The notes: generated by a model not told the origin, from the sequence alone. A DNA stretch of 5,557 nucleotides from CAZESH01 sp964514665 (GCA_964514665.1 CAZESH010000290.1:1-5557), one strand, 5' to 3'. Positions 1 to 5,458 are shown, numbered from the stretch's first letter. Numbers and translations: made by a program.

Positions 1-40
1 CAATAGGGGCATATCCGCAAATTCGAAAACGAGGTGCGCC

Positions 41-1135
41 ATGCTTTCTTTTTACAAAAAATATTGGAAGACGGCTTTTGACATCGGCATGATTATTGTG
101 ACCATTTATTTAATTATGTGGCTGTTCAGCTCCCTGTATAAAATCGCCGCCCCGATCTTCCTGTCTCTTGTCGTATTTATGATTATTGAGCCGCTGGCTA
201 AATTTTTGCACCGCAGACGGATCAAAAAATCGATTGCGACGGGTATTTCCATGCTGCTGTTCATTCTCGTCGTGCTGGGAGTGATGACCTTCGCCGGAGT
301 GATTTTCATAAAGCAGGTCAACGATCTGGCCAGCAAAATTCCGCAGTACACTACCCAGCTGCAAACCGAGATCGCCCTGCAAATCGACTTCATCCAGCAG
401 AAATTCAATGCGCTTCCGCCGGGACTTGCCGAGAAGATCAACACTTACGGCTCCTCCATCGCCACACAAGCGACCAATCTTGCGGAGACGGCCTTGTACG
501 GACTGCTCGGTTTTCTCACTTCATTCTCCAATTTCGTGGTGAAATTTTCCATTGCCGTTATTCTCGCTTATTTTCTGAGCGTTGAAATCGAAACGTGGAA
601 AAAGCTGGCGCACGAGAAGACACCCAGAACGTTCAAGCACGCATTCTTTTTCCTTAAAGAAAACGTGATCAAAGGCATTGTCGGATACATAAAAGCGCAG
701 CTGAAGCTGATCAGCATCACCTTTGCCCTCGTTTTTATCGGGCTGCTTGTGATCGGTGTAAGCAATTCGTTTGCCCTCTCCCTGCTCTCGGGATTTTTCG
801 ATATTTTGCCGCTGCTCGGGGTTTCGACCTTATTTATCCCCTGGATCATCTATTTGTTCATTGTCGGCAGCACCCATCTGGCCGTTTCGTTGACCGTGCT
901 GCTCTCCATCGTGCTGATCACCAGACAGATCATGGAGCCGAAAATCACCGGAGATACGCTTGGCGTTTCCGCTTTCACGATGTTTTCATTCATGATTATC
1001 TCGCTTTCGATTTTCGGGGTGGCGGGACTCATCCTGTCTCCGATTTTAATCATTCTGATCAAGGCGCTGTATGAGCAGGGATATTTAAAACGCTGGGTTC
1101 GCTTGCCAGAGGAGGAATACGACAAGGCGGATTGA
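41..1135 (+). CDS. AI-2E family transporter (multi-pass membrane protein)
   Basis: This 364-residue integral membrane protein belongs to the AI-2E transporter family (PF01594), the family that includes E. coli TqsA/YdgG and several Bacillus paralogues such as YtvI. Hydrophobic segments lie near residues 14-34, 36-56, 68-92, 151-181, 221-247, 252-275, 277-297 and 309-345. The long amphipathic stretch at about 93-150 between the third and fourth segments is typical of the family. Family-like motifs are DILPLLG (254-260) and the QIMEPKITG stretch (296-304) before the last hydrophobic block. The length is normal. The ATG has GAGGTG at 31-36, a rather short 4 bases away. The frame is open to the window edge, but no other ATG, GTG or TTG occurs in frame before 41. 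Substrates differ between members (AI-2 export, Na+/H+ antiport and others), so no substrate is assigned. It converges on the minus-strand operon and shows no functional link to it. Confidence 0.92.
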   Translation: MLSFYKKYWKTAFDIGMIIVTIYLIMWLFSSLYKIAAPIFLSLVVFMIIEPLAKFLHRRRIKKSIATGISMLLFILVVLGVMTFAGVIFIKQVNDLASKIPQYTTQLQTEIALQIDFIQQKFNALPPGLAEKINTYGSSIATQATNLAETALYGLLGFLTSFSNFVVKFSIAVILAYFLSVEIETWKKLAHEKTPRTFKHAFFFLKENVIKGIVGYIKAQLKLISITFALVFIGLLVIGVSNSFALSLLSGFFDILPLLGVSTLFIPWIIYLFIVGSTHLAVSLTVLLSIVLITRQIMEPKITGDTLGVSAFTMFSFMIISLSIFGVAGLILSPILIILIKALYEQGYLKRWVRLPEEEYDKAD

Positions 1136-1142
1136 GCGGTGG

Positions 1143-1174
1143 CGGAAATCTCCCGGCCTCGGCGGCCATTTCCG
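1143..1174 (+). other. Hairpin-forming inverted repeat just after the AI-2E gene
   Basis: CGGAAAT (1143-1149) is complementary to ATTTCCG (1168-1174), and inside it GGCC (1155-1158) can pair with GGCC (1164-1167). It starts 8 bases after the stop codon of the plus-strand gene. It is followed by a run of A, not T, so it is not a canonical intrinsic terminator for the plus strand. It may still protect or end the AI-2E mRNA. No clearer plus-strand terminator is visible in the gap. Confidence 0.4.
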
Positions 1175-1177
1175 GAC

Positions 1178-1206
1178 AAAAAAAACGCTCCGTCTTTTAC
1201 GGAGCG
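1178..1206 (-). terminator. Rho-independent terminator for minus-strand transcription
   Basis: Read on the minus strand, a perfect 8-bp GC-rich stem (CGCTCCGT 1186-1193 with ACGGAGCG 1199-1206, 5-base loop) is followed directly by eight T residues (1185-1178). This is a textbook intrinsic terminator. On the plus strand the A run precedes the stem and no T run follows it, so termination is expected mainly for transcripts arriving from the minus-strand operon. It lies about 315 bases beyond the stop codon of the last operon gene, which implies a long 3' untranslated region or a separate small transcript. Confidence 0.85.
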
Positions 1207-1261
1207 CCTAATGCATAATGGAATGTCTTTTGTGAGGATAGACGGAACTACAGCGACAGTC

Positions 1262-1393
1262 TGAACCTGCAAAAATGCAGGTATTCAAGCCGCAAGCCGC
1301 CATTTGGCGAAGATCGGGCCGATTTACCTGCAGATTTTGCAGGTAATAGCGGCCAAATCCGCCGCAGAAGGCGATTTACCTGCATTTTTGCAG
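1262..1393. repeat. Cluster of three ACCTGCA/TGCAGGT palindromes
   Basis: Three related short palindromes are spaced 61 and 52 bases apart. Copy 1: ACCTGCA (1265-1271), 4-base spacer, TGCAGGT (1276-1282). Copy 2: TTACCTGCA (1324-1332), 5-base spacer, TGCAGGTAA (1338-1346). Copy 3 is degenerate on its right side: CTGCA (1380-1384), 4-base spacer, TGCAG (1389-1393). Copies 2 and 3 share the 12-mer GATTTACCTGCA at 1321-1332 and 1373-1384. Around copy 2 the flanks are also partly complementary: GGCCG (1317-1321) with CGGCC (1350-1354), and ATTTGGC (1302-1308) with GCCAAAT (1352-1358), so a long imperfect stem can form. The pattern resembles a REP-like intergenic repeat, and I infer it recurs elsewhere in the genome. 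No gene is seen between 1136 and 1520; the rest of this gap is featureless to me. Confidence 0.72.
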
Positions 1394-1504
1394 CTTTGGA
1401 AGACTAGGTCGATTGCAGAAAAAAATAAGTAAATCCAATTCCTTGCCTGCTTTTTCTGTGTTTAAGCTCCGCATGATCTAACATTCAAGGCCAACCCGCC
1501 AAAC

Positions 1505-1530
1505 CGGGCAGACAGGTGCATCACTGCCCG
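1505..1530 (-). other. Inverted repeat over the stop codon of the LGI-repeat gene
   Basis: CGGGCAG (1505-1511) and CTGCCCG (1524-1530) form a perfect 7-bp stem with a 12-base loop that contains the TGA stop (1521-1523, minus strand). There is no T run after it, so it is not a canonical terminator. It could stabilise the 3' end of the mRNA. Confidence 0.4.
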
Positions 1531-2081
1531 CCATTCATTTTGTTCCATTTGGCCTTCATCGCGGCTTCAATATCGGAAAACAGCTTCTGCGGGGTTTTGC
1601 CGCTGCTGTCGATGCCCAGCTTGGCGGCCAGCTTCTTCAGTTTGTCCGCCTTTTTCTGTTCGGCAGACTGCTTGATCGCCTGGCGAATCTGCTGATCTGT
1701 CATGCCGTTCGTATCAATCCCCAGCTTCTGCGCCTTGCTTTGCAGCCGTTCTTCTATTTTCGCTTTGATTTCCGCCTTGAGCTCTTCCGCAGTTTTCCCT
1801 TCCGTGGCGATGCCCAGCTTCTCGGCGGCTTTTGTCAGCCTTTCCATGCGCTTTTGCTGTTCGGCCTGCTTCACCGCATCGCGGATCTGGGCGTTGCTCA
1901 AGCCCGACGTTTGAATGCCCAGCCACTGCGCTTTATCCTGCAAAAGCTGCTTCCACGGGTGAAAACCTTCGCTTGCAGACGAGGCAGGTTGATCCCCCCC
2001 CTGCGCACTTTCGGCGAACGCCAGCGGAACGGATAATGCCAATGTGCCTGCCAGCGCAAGCCCCAACAATTTTTTATACAT
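1521..2081 (-). CDS. Secreted protein with four LGI helical repeats (unknown function)
   Basis: This 186-residue protein has an evident Sec signal peptide: lysines at 3-4, a hydrophobic core at about 5-22, and a likely cleavage after AFA (21-23). There is no lipobox cysteine, so release or wall association is expected rather than lipidation. The mature part is a charged, probably helical protein with four repeats around LGI at 54-56, 89-91, 120-122 and 155-157, each followed by a T/S-x-G-x-T/S turn and a Lys/Glu/Gln-rich helix. The spacings 35-31-35 show that an A-B pair of 66 residues was duplicated. It resembles DUF2680-type secreted proteins of Firmicutes, but I do not recognise a function. 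The ATG at 2081 is chosen because GGAGGAG (2096-2090) sits 8 bases upstream; a GTG at 2090 would overlap this site. It lies 58 bases after the kinase gene, probably as the last gene of the operon. A run of eight G on its coding strand (2001-1994) follows the signal-peptide codons. Confidence 0.85.
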   Translation of the reverse strand: MYKKLLGLALAGTLALSVPLAFAESAQGGDQPASSASEGFHPWKQLLQDKAQWLGIQTSGLSNAQIRDAVKQAEQQKRMERLTKAAEKLGIATEGKTAEELKAEIKAKIEERLQSKAQKLGIDTNGMTDQQIRQAIKQSAEQKKADKLKKLAAKLGIDSSGKTPQKLFSDIEAAMKAKWNKMNGGQ

Positions 2082-2114
2082 GCTTACCACTCCTCCAACC
2101 CAAAATTGACCTGC

Positions 2115-2125
2115 AACCTTAGGTT
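2115..2125. promoter_or_regulatory. Short pseudo-palindrome between kinase and LGI-repeat gene
   Basis: AACCT (2115-2119) and AGGTT (2121-2125) are inverted around one base, inside the 58-base gap between the kinase stop and the start of the secreted-protein gene. It has no T run, so it is not a terminator. It might be a protein binding site or a small mRNA stem; I see no convincing minus-strand promoter beside it. Confidence 0.25.
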
Positions 2126-2139
2126 AGCGGATAAATATG

Positions 2140-3546
2140 TCATAAGTTTGTCACCCGCGTGTTCGGAAATGCAATCGTGAACATCGTGCCTTTTCCCGGC
2201 TGCGAAGCCGCACGGATCGAGCCGCCGTGCGCTTCGACAATATGTCTGCTGATCGTCAGACCAAGTCCGGCCCCGGCTTTGTTGCGGCTTTCGTCTACTT
2301 TATAAAAGCGCTCGAAAATATGCGGCAGCTTGTCGGGCGCAATGCCCGTCCCGTTATCGCCGATCTCGATGCGGATTTCGTTTTTGTCCGAGACCAGGCG
2401 GCAAGTCACCTTGGAGCCAGGCGGGCAGTGGTTGAGCGCGTTATCCACTAAATTCATCACCGCCTGCTTGAGCTTGCCGGGATCGGCCATCAGACGCACC
2501 TTATCGCCGCTTGCGAGGAAAACGCCGATCCCTTTTTCCTTCGCCTTCATCGTCAGCTGGGTCACCGTCTGCTGCAGCAATTCGTGCAGGTCGGTCGATT
2601 CGAGCTTTAAATCGGCGTTTTTCTCCTCGAAGGAAGAAAGCTGCAGCAGATCATCAACCAGCTGGCTGAGCCGTTTCGTTTCATTCAGCGAAATGCGTAT
2701 GTATTCATGCGCATCCTTGTCATCCACTACTCCCTCGTCGATACCTTGCAGAGAAGCACGGATCGTGGTCAGCGGCGTGCGCAGCTCGTGCGAGATTTCG
2801 GAGATCAATTGTTTTCGGCCGGCCTCGATCCGCTGCAGCTTGCCTGCCATATGGTTGAGCGATATGGCAAGCCACGCAAGCTCGTCCTTGCCGCGCACCG
2901 GCACTCTTTTGCCGAAATCGCCCACCGCCAAAGCCTCTGCAGTCCGGCTCATGTCGATAATCGGCCGGGTGAAATGGCGGGAAACGAAGTAGAGCACGGC
3001 AACCGCCAGCACGGCAACGCATAAAGCGGAAAACAGGATGCTCCTGTAGATTTGCGTCACCAGTCCTTGAATATTGCGGATCGGCGTATACAAAAAAATG
3101 CCGCCTATCACCTTGTCGCCCAAGACAGCGGGGAGTCCGACAATCAGCATGCGCACCTGATTGTTGCGGGCAAACGAGCTGATCACCGTTACCTTTTCCC
3201 CGTTCAGCACCCGGTCCACCCACTCCTTGCGTTCCGGAGCTTCACCCACGGGAAGCAGATTCGCTCTAACCGTTCCGGGATGCTTGCCGATCAAGGAAAC
3301 CCGGACGTCGGAGTTTTTCTCCAGCAGATTGACCTGCCTATGGAAATCCTTCGCCGCAATCGTTCCATCCAGCATCTCCATGGCCAGCTCCAGCACCTGA
3401 TCCGCATTTTTCTGCAGCAGCTTTTCACTGTTGTTGTAGGTTCTTCGCTGCATCGTATAGCCGATCATGGCCGATATGGCCAAGATCGAAACCATCGCAA
3501 TGGAAATATAAACGACCAGGAACTTGCGATAGAAGGAGTTCAGCAT
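2140..3546 (-). CDS. HAMP-domain sensor histidine kinase
   Basis: This 468-residue membrane histidine kinase is the sensor partner of the regulator encoded just upstream. Domain order: first membrane segment at about 9-30, extracytoplasmic region at about 31-166, second membrane segment at about 167-189, HAMP at about 190-243, dimerisation/phosphoacceptor domain at about 244-309 with the H-box SHELRTPL (phosphorylated His253), and an ATPase domain at about 353-464. The ATPase boxes are intact: N-box NLVDNA (365-370), G1 DNGTG (397-401), F-box FERFYK (411-416), G2 GAGLGL (425-430). The extracytoplasmic part, with a late IVGLPA...GDKVIGGIFLYTP pattern (135-155), suggests a PAS/Cache-like fold; the ligand is unknown. 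The ATG at 3546 overlaps the regulator gene by 7 bases (ATGCTGA), with GAGGT at 3560-3556 as ribosome binding site, which indicates translational coupling. All catalytic motifs are present, so it should be active. It is not LytS-like: it lacks the multi-helix membrane sensor of that family. Confidence 0.96.
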   Translation of the reverse strand: MLNSFYRKFLVVYISIAMVSILAISAMIGYTMQRRTYNNSEKLLQKNADQVLELAMEMLDGTIAAKDFHRQVNLLEKNSDVRVSLIGKHPGTVRANLLPVGEAPERKEWVDRVLNGEKVTVISSFARNNQVRMLIVGLPAVLGDKVIGGIFLYTPIRNIQGLVTQIYRSILFSALCVAVLAVAVLYFVSRHFTRPIIDMSRTAEALAVGDFGKRVPVRGKDELAWLAISLNHMAGKLQRIEAGRKQLISEISHELRTPLTTIRASLQGIDEGVVDDKDAHEYIRISLNETKRLSQLVDDLLQLSSFEEKNADLKLESTDLHELLQQTVTQLTMKAKEKGIGVFLASGDKVRLMADPGKLKQAVMNLVDNALNHCPPGSKVTCRLVSDKNEIRIEIGDNGTGIAPDKLPHIFERFYKVDESRNKAGAGLGLTISRHIVEAHGGSIRAASQPGKGTMFTIAFPNTRVTNL

Positions 3547-4244
3547 AGCGCGGTTACCTCAAATTTATAGCCGGTGCCCCAAACGGTCACAATGCCCCAT
3601 TCGTTTGCTTCCTCCGCAGAGGCGAGCAGCTTTTGGCGAATTCTTTTGATGTAAAGATCCACCACCCGGTCTTCTCCCTCAAAATCCCAACCCCAGATGC
3701 CGGTGATCAGCTCTTCCCTCGTAAACACCCGGTTCGGATTGCGGATCAGAAAGAGCAGCAGCTCGAATTCTTTTCTCGGCAGCGTTACAGCTTGTCCCTT
3801 CACCGTCACCTGGCGGGAAGCGGCATCCACCCGCAAGCTTCCGGCAACATACAACTCCGATCGGTCAGCCGCCTCCGCAGTTCCCCCGGAACGCCGCAAA
3901 ATCGCCTTTATGCGGGCCACAAGCTCATTCGGATCAAACGGTTTGACCATATAATCGTCGGCTCCCATTGCCAAGCCATCGATCCGCTCGTCCACCTCGC
4001 CTTTGGCCGTCAGCATGATAATCGGCACATCGCTCATCGCCCTGATTTTGCGGCATACCGTCCAGCCGTCCATTCCCGGCAGCATCAAATCGAGCACAAG
4101 CAGATCGGGCCGCAGCCTCCTGCAGGCTTCGACTGCTTCGATTCCATCATGACAAACCTCCGTCTTGTATCCGTTTTTCTCCAAATACAATTTGGTGATC
4201 CGGCAAATATTGACGTCGTCGTCGATCATCAAAACCGTCTTCAA
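3540..4244 (-). CDS. OmpR/PhoB-family response regulator
   Basis: This 234-residue DNA-binding response regulator has an N-terminal receiver domain (about 1-118) with the acidic pair Asp8/Asp9, phosphoacceptor Asp52 (in LVLDLMLPGMDG), Thr79 and Lys101 (in VKPF), all at canonical places. A linker follows, then a C-terminal winged-helix domain (about 130-230) with the family pattern LPRKEFELL, NRVFTREEL, VVDLYIKRIRQKL and VWGTGYKF. It is expected to be phosphorylated by the kinase encoded next and to bind direct-repeat DNA sites. The start is a TTG at 4244: it gives the correct MIDDD alignment at the N-terminus, and a purine-rich site (GGGGGAGAGG, 4256-4247) lies immediately upstream. The next in-frame ATG (codon 6) would remove the first beta strand. 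It starts 12 bases after the LrgB stop, so it is cotranscribed with the lrg-type genes. The classical lrgAB regulator LytR has a LytTR DNA-binding domain, which this protein does not have. Confidence 0.96.
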   Translation of the reverse strand: MKTVLMIDDDVNICRITKLYLEKNGYKTEVCHDGIEAVEACRRLRPDLLVLDLMLPGMDGWTVCRKIRAMSDVPIIMLTAKGEVDERIDGLAMGADDYMVKPFDPNELVARIKAILRRSGGTAEAADRSELYVAGSLRVDAASRQVTVKGQAVTLPRKEFELLLFLIRNPNRVFTREELITGIWGWDFEGEDRVVDLYIKRIRQKLLASAEEANEWGIVTVWGTGYKFEVTALC

Positions 4245-4256
4245 ATCCTCTCCCCC

Positions 4257-4958
4257 TCAACTGAAAAAGGCGTACAAAGGAATCGCAAACAAAGAAGTCA
4301 AAATCGCATTCAAACCCATGCAAAACGCGGAAACACCGCCTTGGAGCTGGGAATCGCGAATGATTCTTGCCGTACCGATCCCATGTGCGGCTGTGCCGAT
4401 CGCCGTACCCACGGCAAAATCGCCGGAAAGCCCGACAGCTCTCAGCAATCCGGGTCCCACCATACTGCCGAGCAGCCCCGTCAGCACCGTCAGCACCGCC
4501 CCAAGCTCGGGAATCCCTCCAAAATGGCGCACAATATCCATGGAAACGGGCGTCGTCGCCGACTTCGGCAGCATGGAAAGCATCAATGGCTTGGATCCAT
4601 GCAAAAACCACACCAACAGTCCCGAGCTCAACATCCCGGACAGCGATCCGACAGCCACGCCCGACACAATCACAGGCAATTGGCGGCGAATCATTCCCGC
4701 ATGCTTATACAAAGGAACGGCAAGCGCAACGGTGGCCGGACCGAGAAAGAATTCGACGATCCTTCCTCCTTGCGCATAAGTCTCATATGGAATACCGGTA
4801 ACAAGCAGCAAGACAATGATTGCCGCGGAAAGGAAAAAAAGCGGATGCGCCCATTTCCATTTATGCTGCAGCAATAAGGCAAGCCAATACAAAGCTACCG
4901 TCAAGGCTACCGAGAACAATACGACGGCTTCATTCCCTGCCAAATTCACGCGACTCAT
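4257..4958 (-). CDS. LrgB family membrane protein
   Basis: This 233-residue polytopic membrane protein of the LrgB family (PF04172; LrgB, CidB, YwbG/YsbB-type) has a normal length for the family. Conserved features are FLGPATVALAVPLY (71-84), the PKSATTPVSMDI signature (131-142) and GTAAHGIGTA (188-197). Hydrophobic segments cover most of the protein (about 11-31, 40-54, 70-84, 95-118, 151-175, 209-232). Proteins of this family act with a CidA/LrgA partner; reported roles include control of autolysis and cell death in Staphylococcus and pyruvate uptake in Bacillus and Streptococcus, while a plant plastid relative moves glycolate and glycerate. The substrate here cannot be read from sequence. 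The ATG at 4958 follows AGGAGG (4968-4963) closely. An in-frame ATG at 5015 lies inside the preceding gene and would add a charged tail untypical of the family. The gene overlaps the upstream CidA/LrgA gene by 29 bases. Whether it is LrgB or CidB cannot be decided, so no symbol is given. Confidence 0.95.
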   Translation of the reverse strand: MSRVNLAGNEAVVLFSVALTVALYWLALLLQHKWKWAHPLFFLSAAIIVLLLVTGIPYETYAQGGRIVEFFLGPATVALAVPLYKHAGMIRRQLPVIVSGVAVGSLSGMLSSGLLVWFLHGSKPLMLSMLPKSATTPVSMDIVRHFGGIPELGAVLTVLTGLLGSMVGPGLLRAVGLSGDFAVGTAIGTAAHGIGTARIIRDSQLQGGVSAFCMGLNAILTSLFAIPLYAFFS

Positions 4959-5295
4959 CCTCCCTCCTGTTCGACAGAACCTGTACAGTCGCGCCCGCTG
5001 CCAGCAATACTGCAAGCGTGCTGCCGATCAATCCCAGACCGAGCGGAAGCCACTGCCGGCCGATCAGAGGAAAAAACACCATCACCCCAACAACAACAGG
5101 GGCAAAGAACAAGAGCATATGCCTAAGCATTAACTCCCCCGTTTTCTCCACCCATTCCAGTTTTATCAGCTTCAAATACATGGCAGCCGTCAACAGGACC
5201 AAGCCGATGACATTGCCCGGCAGGGGAATGTCCAGCCAATGGTTAAGCAAGACGCCTGCATAGTAAAAAAGTACGAATACAAGAAATCCAAGCAT
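4930..5295 (-). CDS. CidA/LrgA family membrane protein
   Basis: This small membrane protein of 121 residues belongs to the CidA/LrgA family (PF03788), the holin-like half of the Cid/Lrg pair. Four hydrophobic segments are visible at about 3-19, 27-43, 58-77 and 83-106. The conserved IPLPGNVIGL stretch (23-32) and LLFFAPVVVG (61-70) match the family, and the C-terminus is short and charged. The ATG at 5295 is chosen because AGGAGG (5306-5301) lies 5 bases upstream and translation then starts at the usual first hydrophobic helix; an in-frame ATG at 5334 would add 13 polar residues. It is the first gene of the minus-strand operon, and its last 29 bases overlap the LrgB gene, so the two are probably translationally coupled and work as one complex. 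Length and motifs do not separate LrgA from CidA. No LysR regulator (the usual cid partner) or LytST system is adjacent within the window. Confidence 0.93.
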   Translation of the reverse strand: MLGFLVFVLFYYAGVLLNHWLDIPLPGNVIGLVLLTAAMYLKLIKLEWVEKTGELMLRHMLLFFAPVVVGVMVFFPLIGRQWLPLGLGLIGSTLAVLLAAGATVQVLSNRREDESREFGRE

Positions 5296-5327
5296 AGTTT
5301 CCTCCTGCGAAAAATAGTTCGACGGAT

Positions 5328-5362
5328 GATTCAATCAATTTTGGATTGGCATCTTTTGAATC
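5328..5362 (-). other. Inverted repeats in the leader of the lrg-type operon
   Basis: GATTCAA (5328-5334) and TTGAATC (5356-5362) are perfect 7-bp inverted repeats with a 21-base spacer. A competing small stem, CAATC (5332-5336) with GATTG (5344-5348), shares bases with the left arm. A mutually exclusive pair of folds in the 5' leader is therefore possible. No known riboswitch class is recognised, and the sequence is AT-rich, so chance is a real alternative. Confidence 0.3.
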
Positions 5363-5373
5363 TATGATATAGT
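5346..5373 (+). promoter_or_regulatory. Candidate sigma-A promoter toward the TauE/SafE gene
   Basis: TTGGCA (5346-5351) and TATAGT (5368-5373) each match the -35 and -10 consensus at five of six positions with a 16-base spacer. Transcription would start near 5380, about 80 bases before the ATG at 5459. An overlapping alternative is TTGGAT (5341-5346) with TATGAT (5363-5368), also 16 bases apart. The promoter lies within the divergent intergenic region, so it may be co-regulated with the minus-strand operon. Confidence 0.5.
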
Positions 5374-5382
5374 TAATTTTGG

Positions 5383-5398
5383 GTGCGTGAATGCGCAC
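5383..5398. promoter_or_regulatory. GTGCG-N6-CGCAC inverted repeat, possible operator
   Basis: GTGCG (5383-5387) and CGCAC (5394-5398) form a perfect inverted repeat with a 6-base centre. It lies just downstream of both candidate start points: the plus-strand promoter ends at 5373, and the minus-strand -10 is at 5413-5408. A repressor bound here could block both promoters; alternatively it forms a stem at the 5' end of one or both transcripts. The regulator is unknown. Confidence 0.4.
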
Positions 5399-5399
5399 G

Positions 5400-5416
5400 A
5401 TAGCATCATTATAGCA
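5400..5416. promoter_or_regulatory. ATAGCA direct repeat with 11-base period
   Basis: ATAGCA occurs at 5400-5405 and again at 5411-5416, an 11-base period close to one helical turn. OmpR-family regulators commonly bind tandem direct half-sites of this kind, and such a regulator is encoded in the adjacent operon. The right copy overlaps the candidate minus-strand -10 box. The assignment as its binding site is an inference. Confidence 0.35.
5408..5416 (-). promoter_or_regulatory. Candidate extended -10 promoter of the lrg-type operon
   Basis: On the minus strand TGCTATAAT (5416-5408) is a perfect extended -10 element (TG-N-TATAAT). No good -35 box is seen about 17 bases upstream, as is common for extended -10 or activator-dependent promoters. 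Transcription would begin near 5401, giving a leader of roughly 105 bases before the ATG at 5295. Confidence 0.5.
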
Positions 5417-5458
5417 CCGAACCCTCCATTCTTCTATTGGAAAGGCAGAGCATGCAGC

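Noticed and set aside
850..1272. Minus-strand open frame of 140 codons running into the 1136-1272 gap
   Set aside because: Most of it is antisense to the AI-2E gene, it spans the terminator, and the protein has no recognisable features.
1262..1393. CRISPR array
   Set aside because: The repeated units are very short palindromes with unequal spacing (61 and 52) and related, not unique, spacers; no cas gene is nearby.
2079..2090. GTG start at 2090 for the secreted repeat protein
   Set aside because: It overlaps the ribosome binding site GGAGGAG; the ATG at 2081 has ideal spacing and gives a normal signal peptide.
2106..2135. Plus-strand promoter (TTGACC with GATAAA, 18 apart)
   Set aside because: It would drive transcription antisense into the kinase with no gene to serve, and the -10 match is poor. 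It is probably a chance match.
2330..2992. Plus-strand open frame of 220 codons opposite the kinase
   Set aside because: Ser-rich antisense shadow of the kinase catalytic region, with no family resemblance.
4480..4497. Tandem 9-base repeat GTCAGCACC inside the LrgB gene
   Set aside because: It simply encodes a Val-Leu-Thr doublet in a membrane helix and keeps the frame; two copies are within chance.
3633..4877. Long open frame of 414 codons on the plus strand opposite the regulator and LrgB genes
   Set aside because: It is antisense to two well-recognised genes, its translation is His/Gln/Arg-rich with no domain, and it has no convincing ribosome binding site. It is a by-product of codon bias on the other strand.
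5389..5402. CcpA catabolite (cre) site
   Set aside because: Only the TGAA start and central CG fit; several conserved positions of the consensus are wrong.
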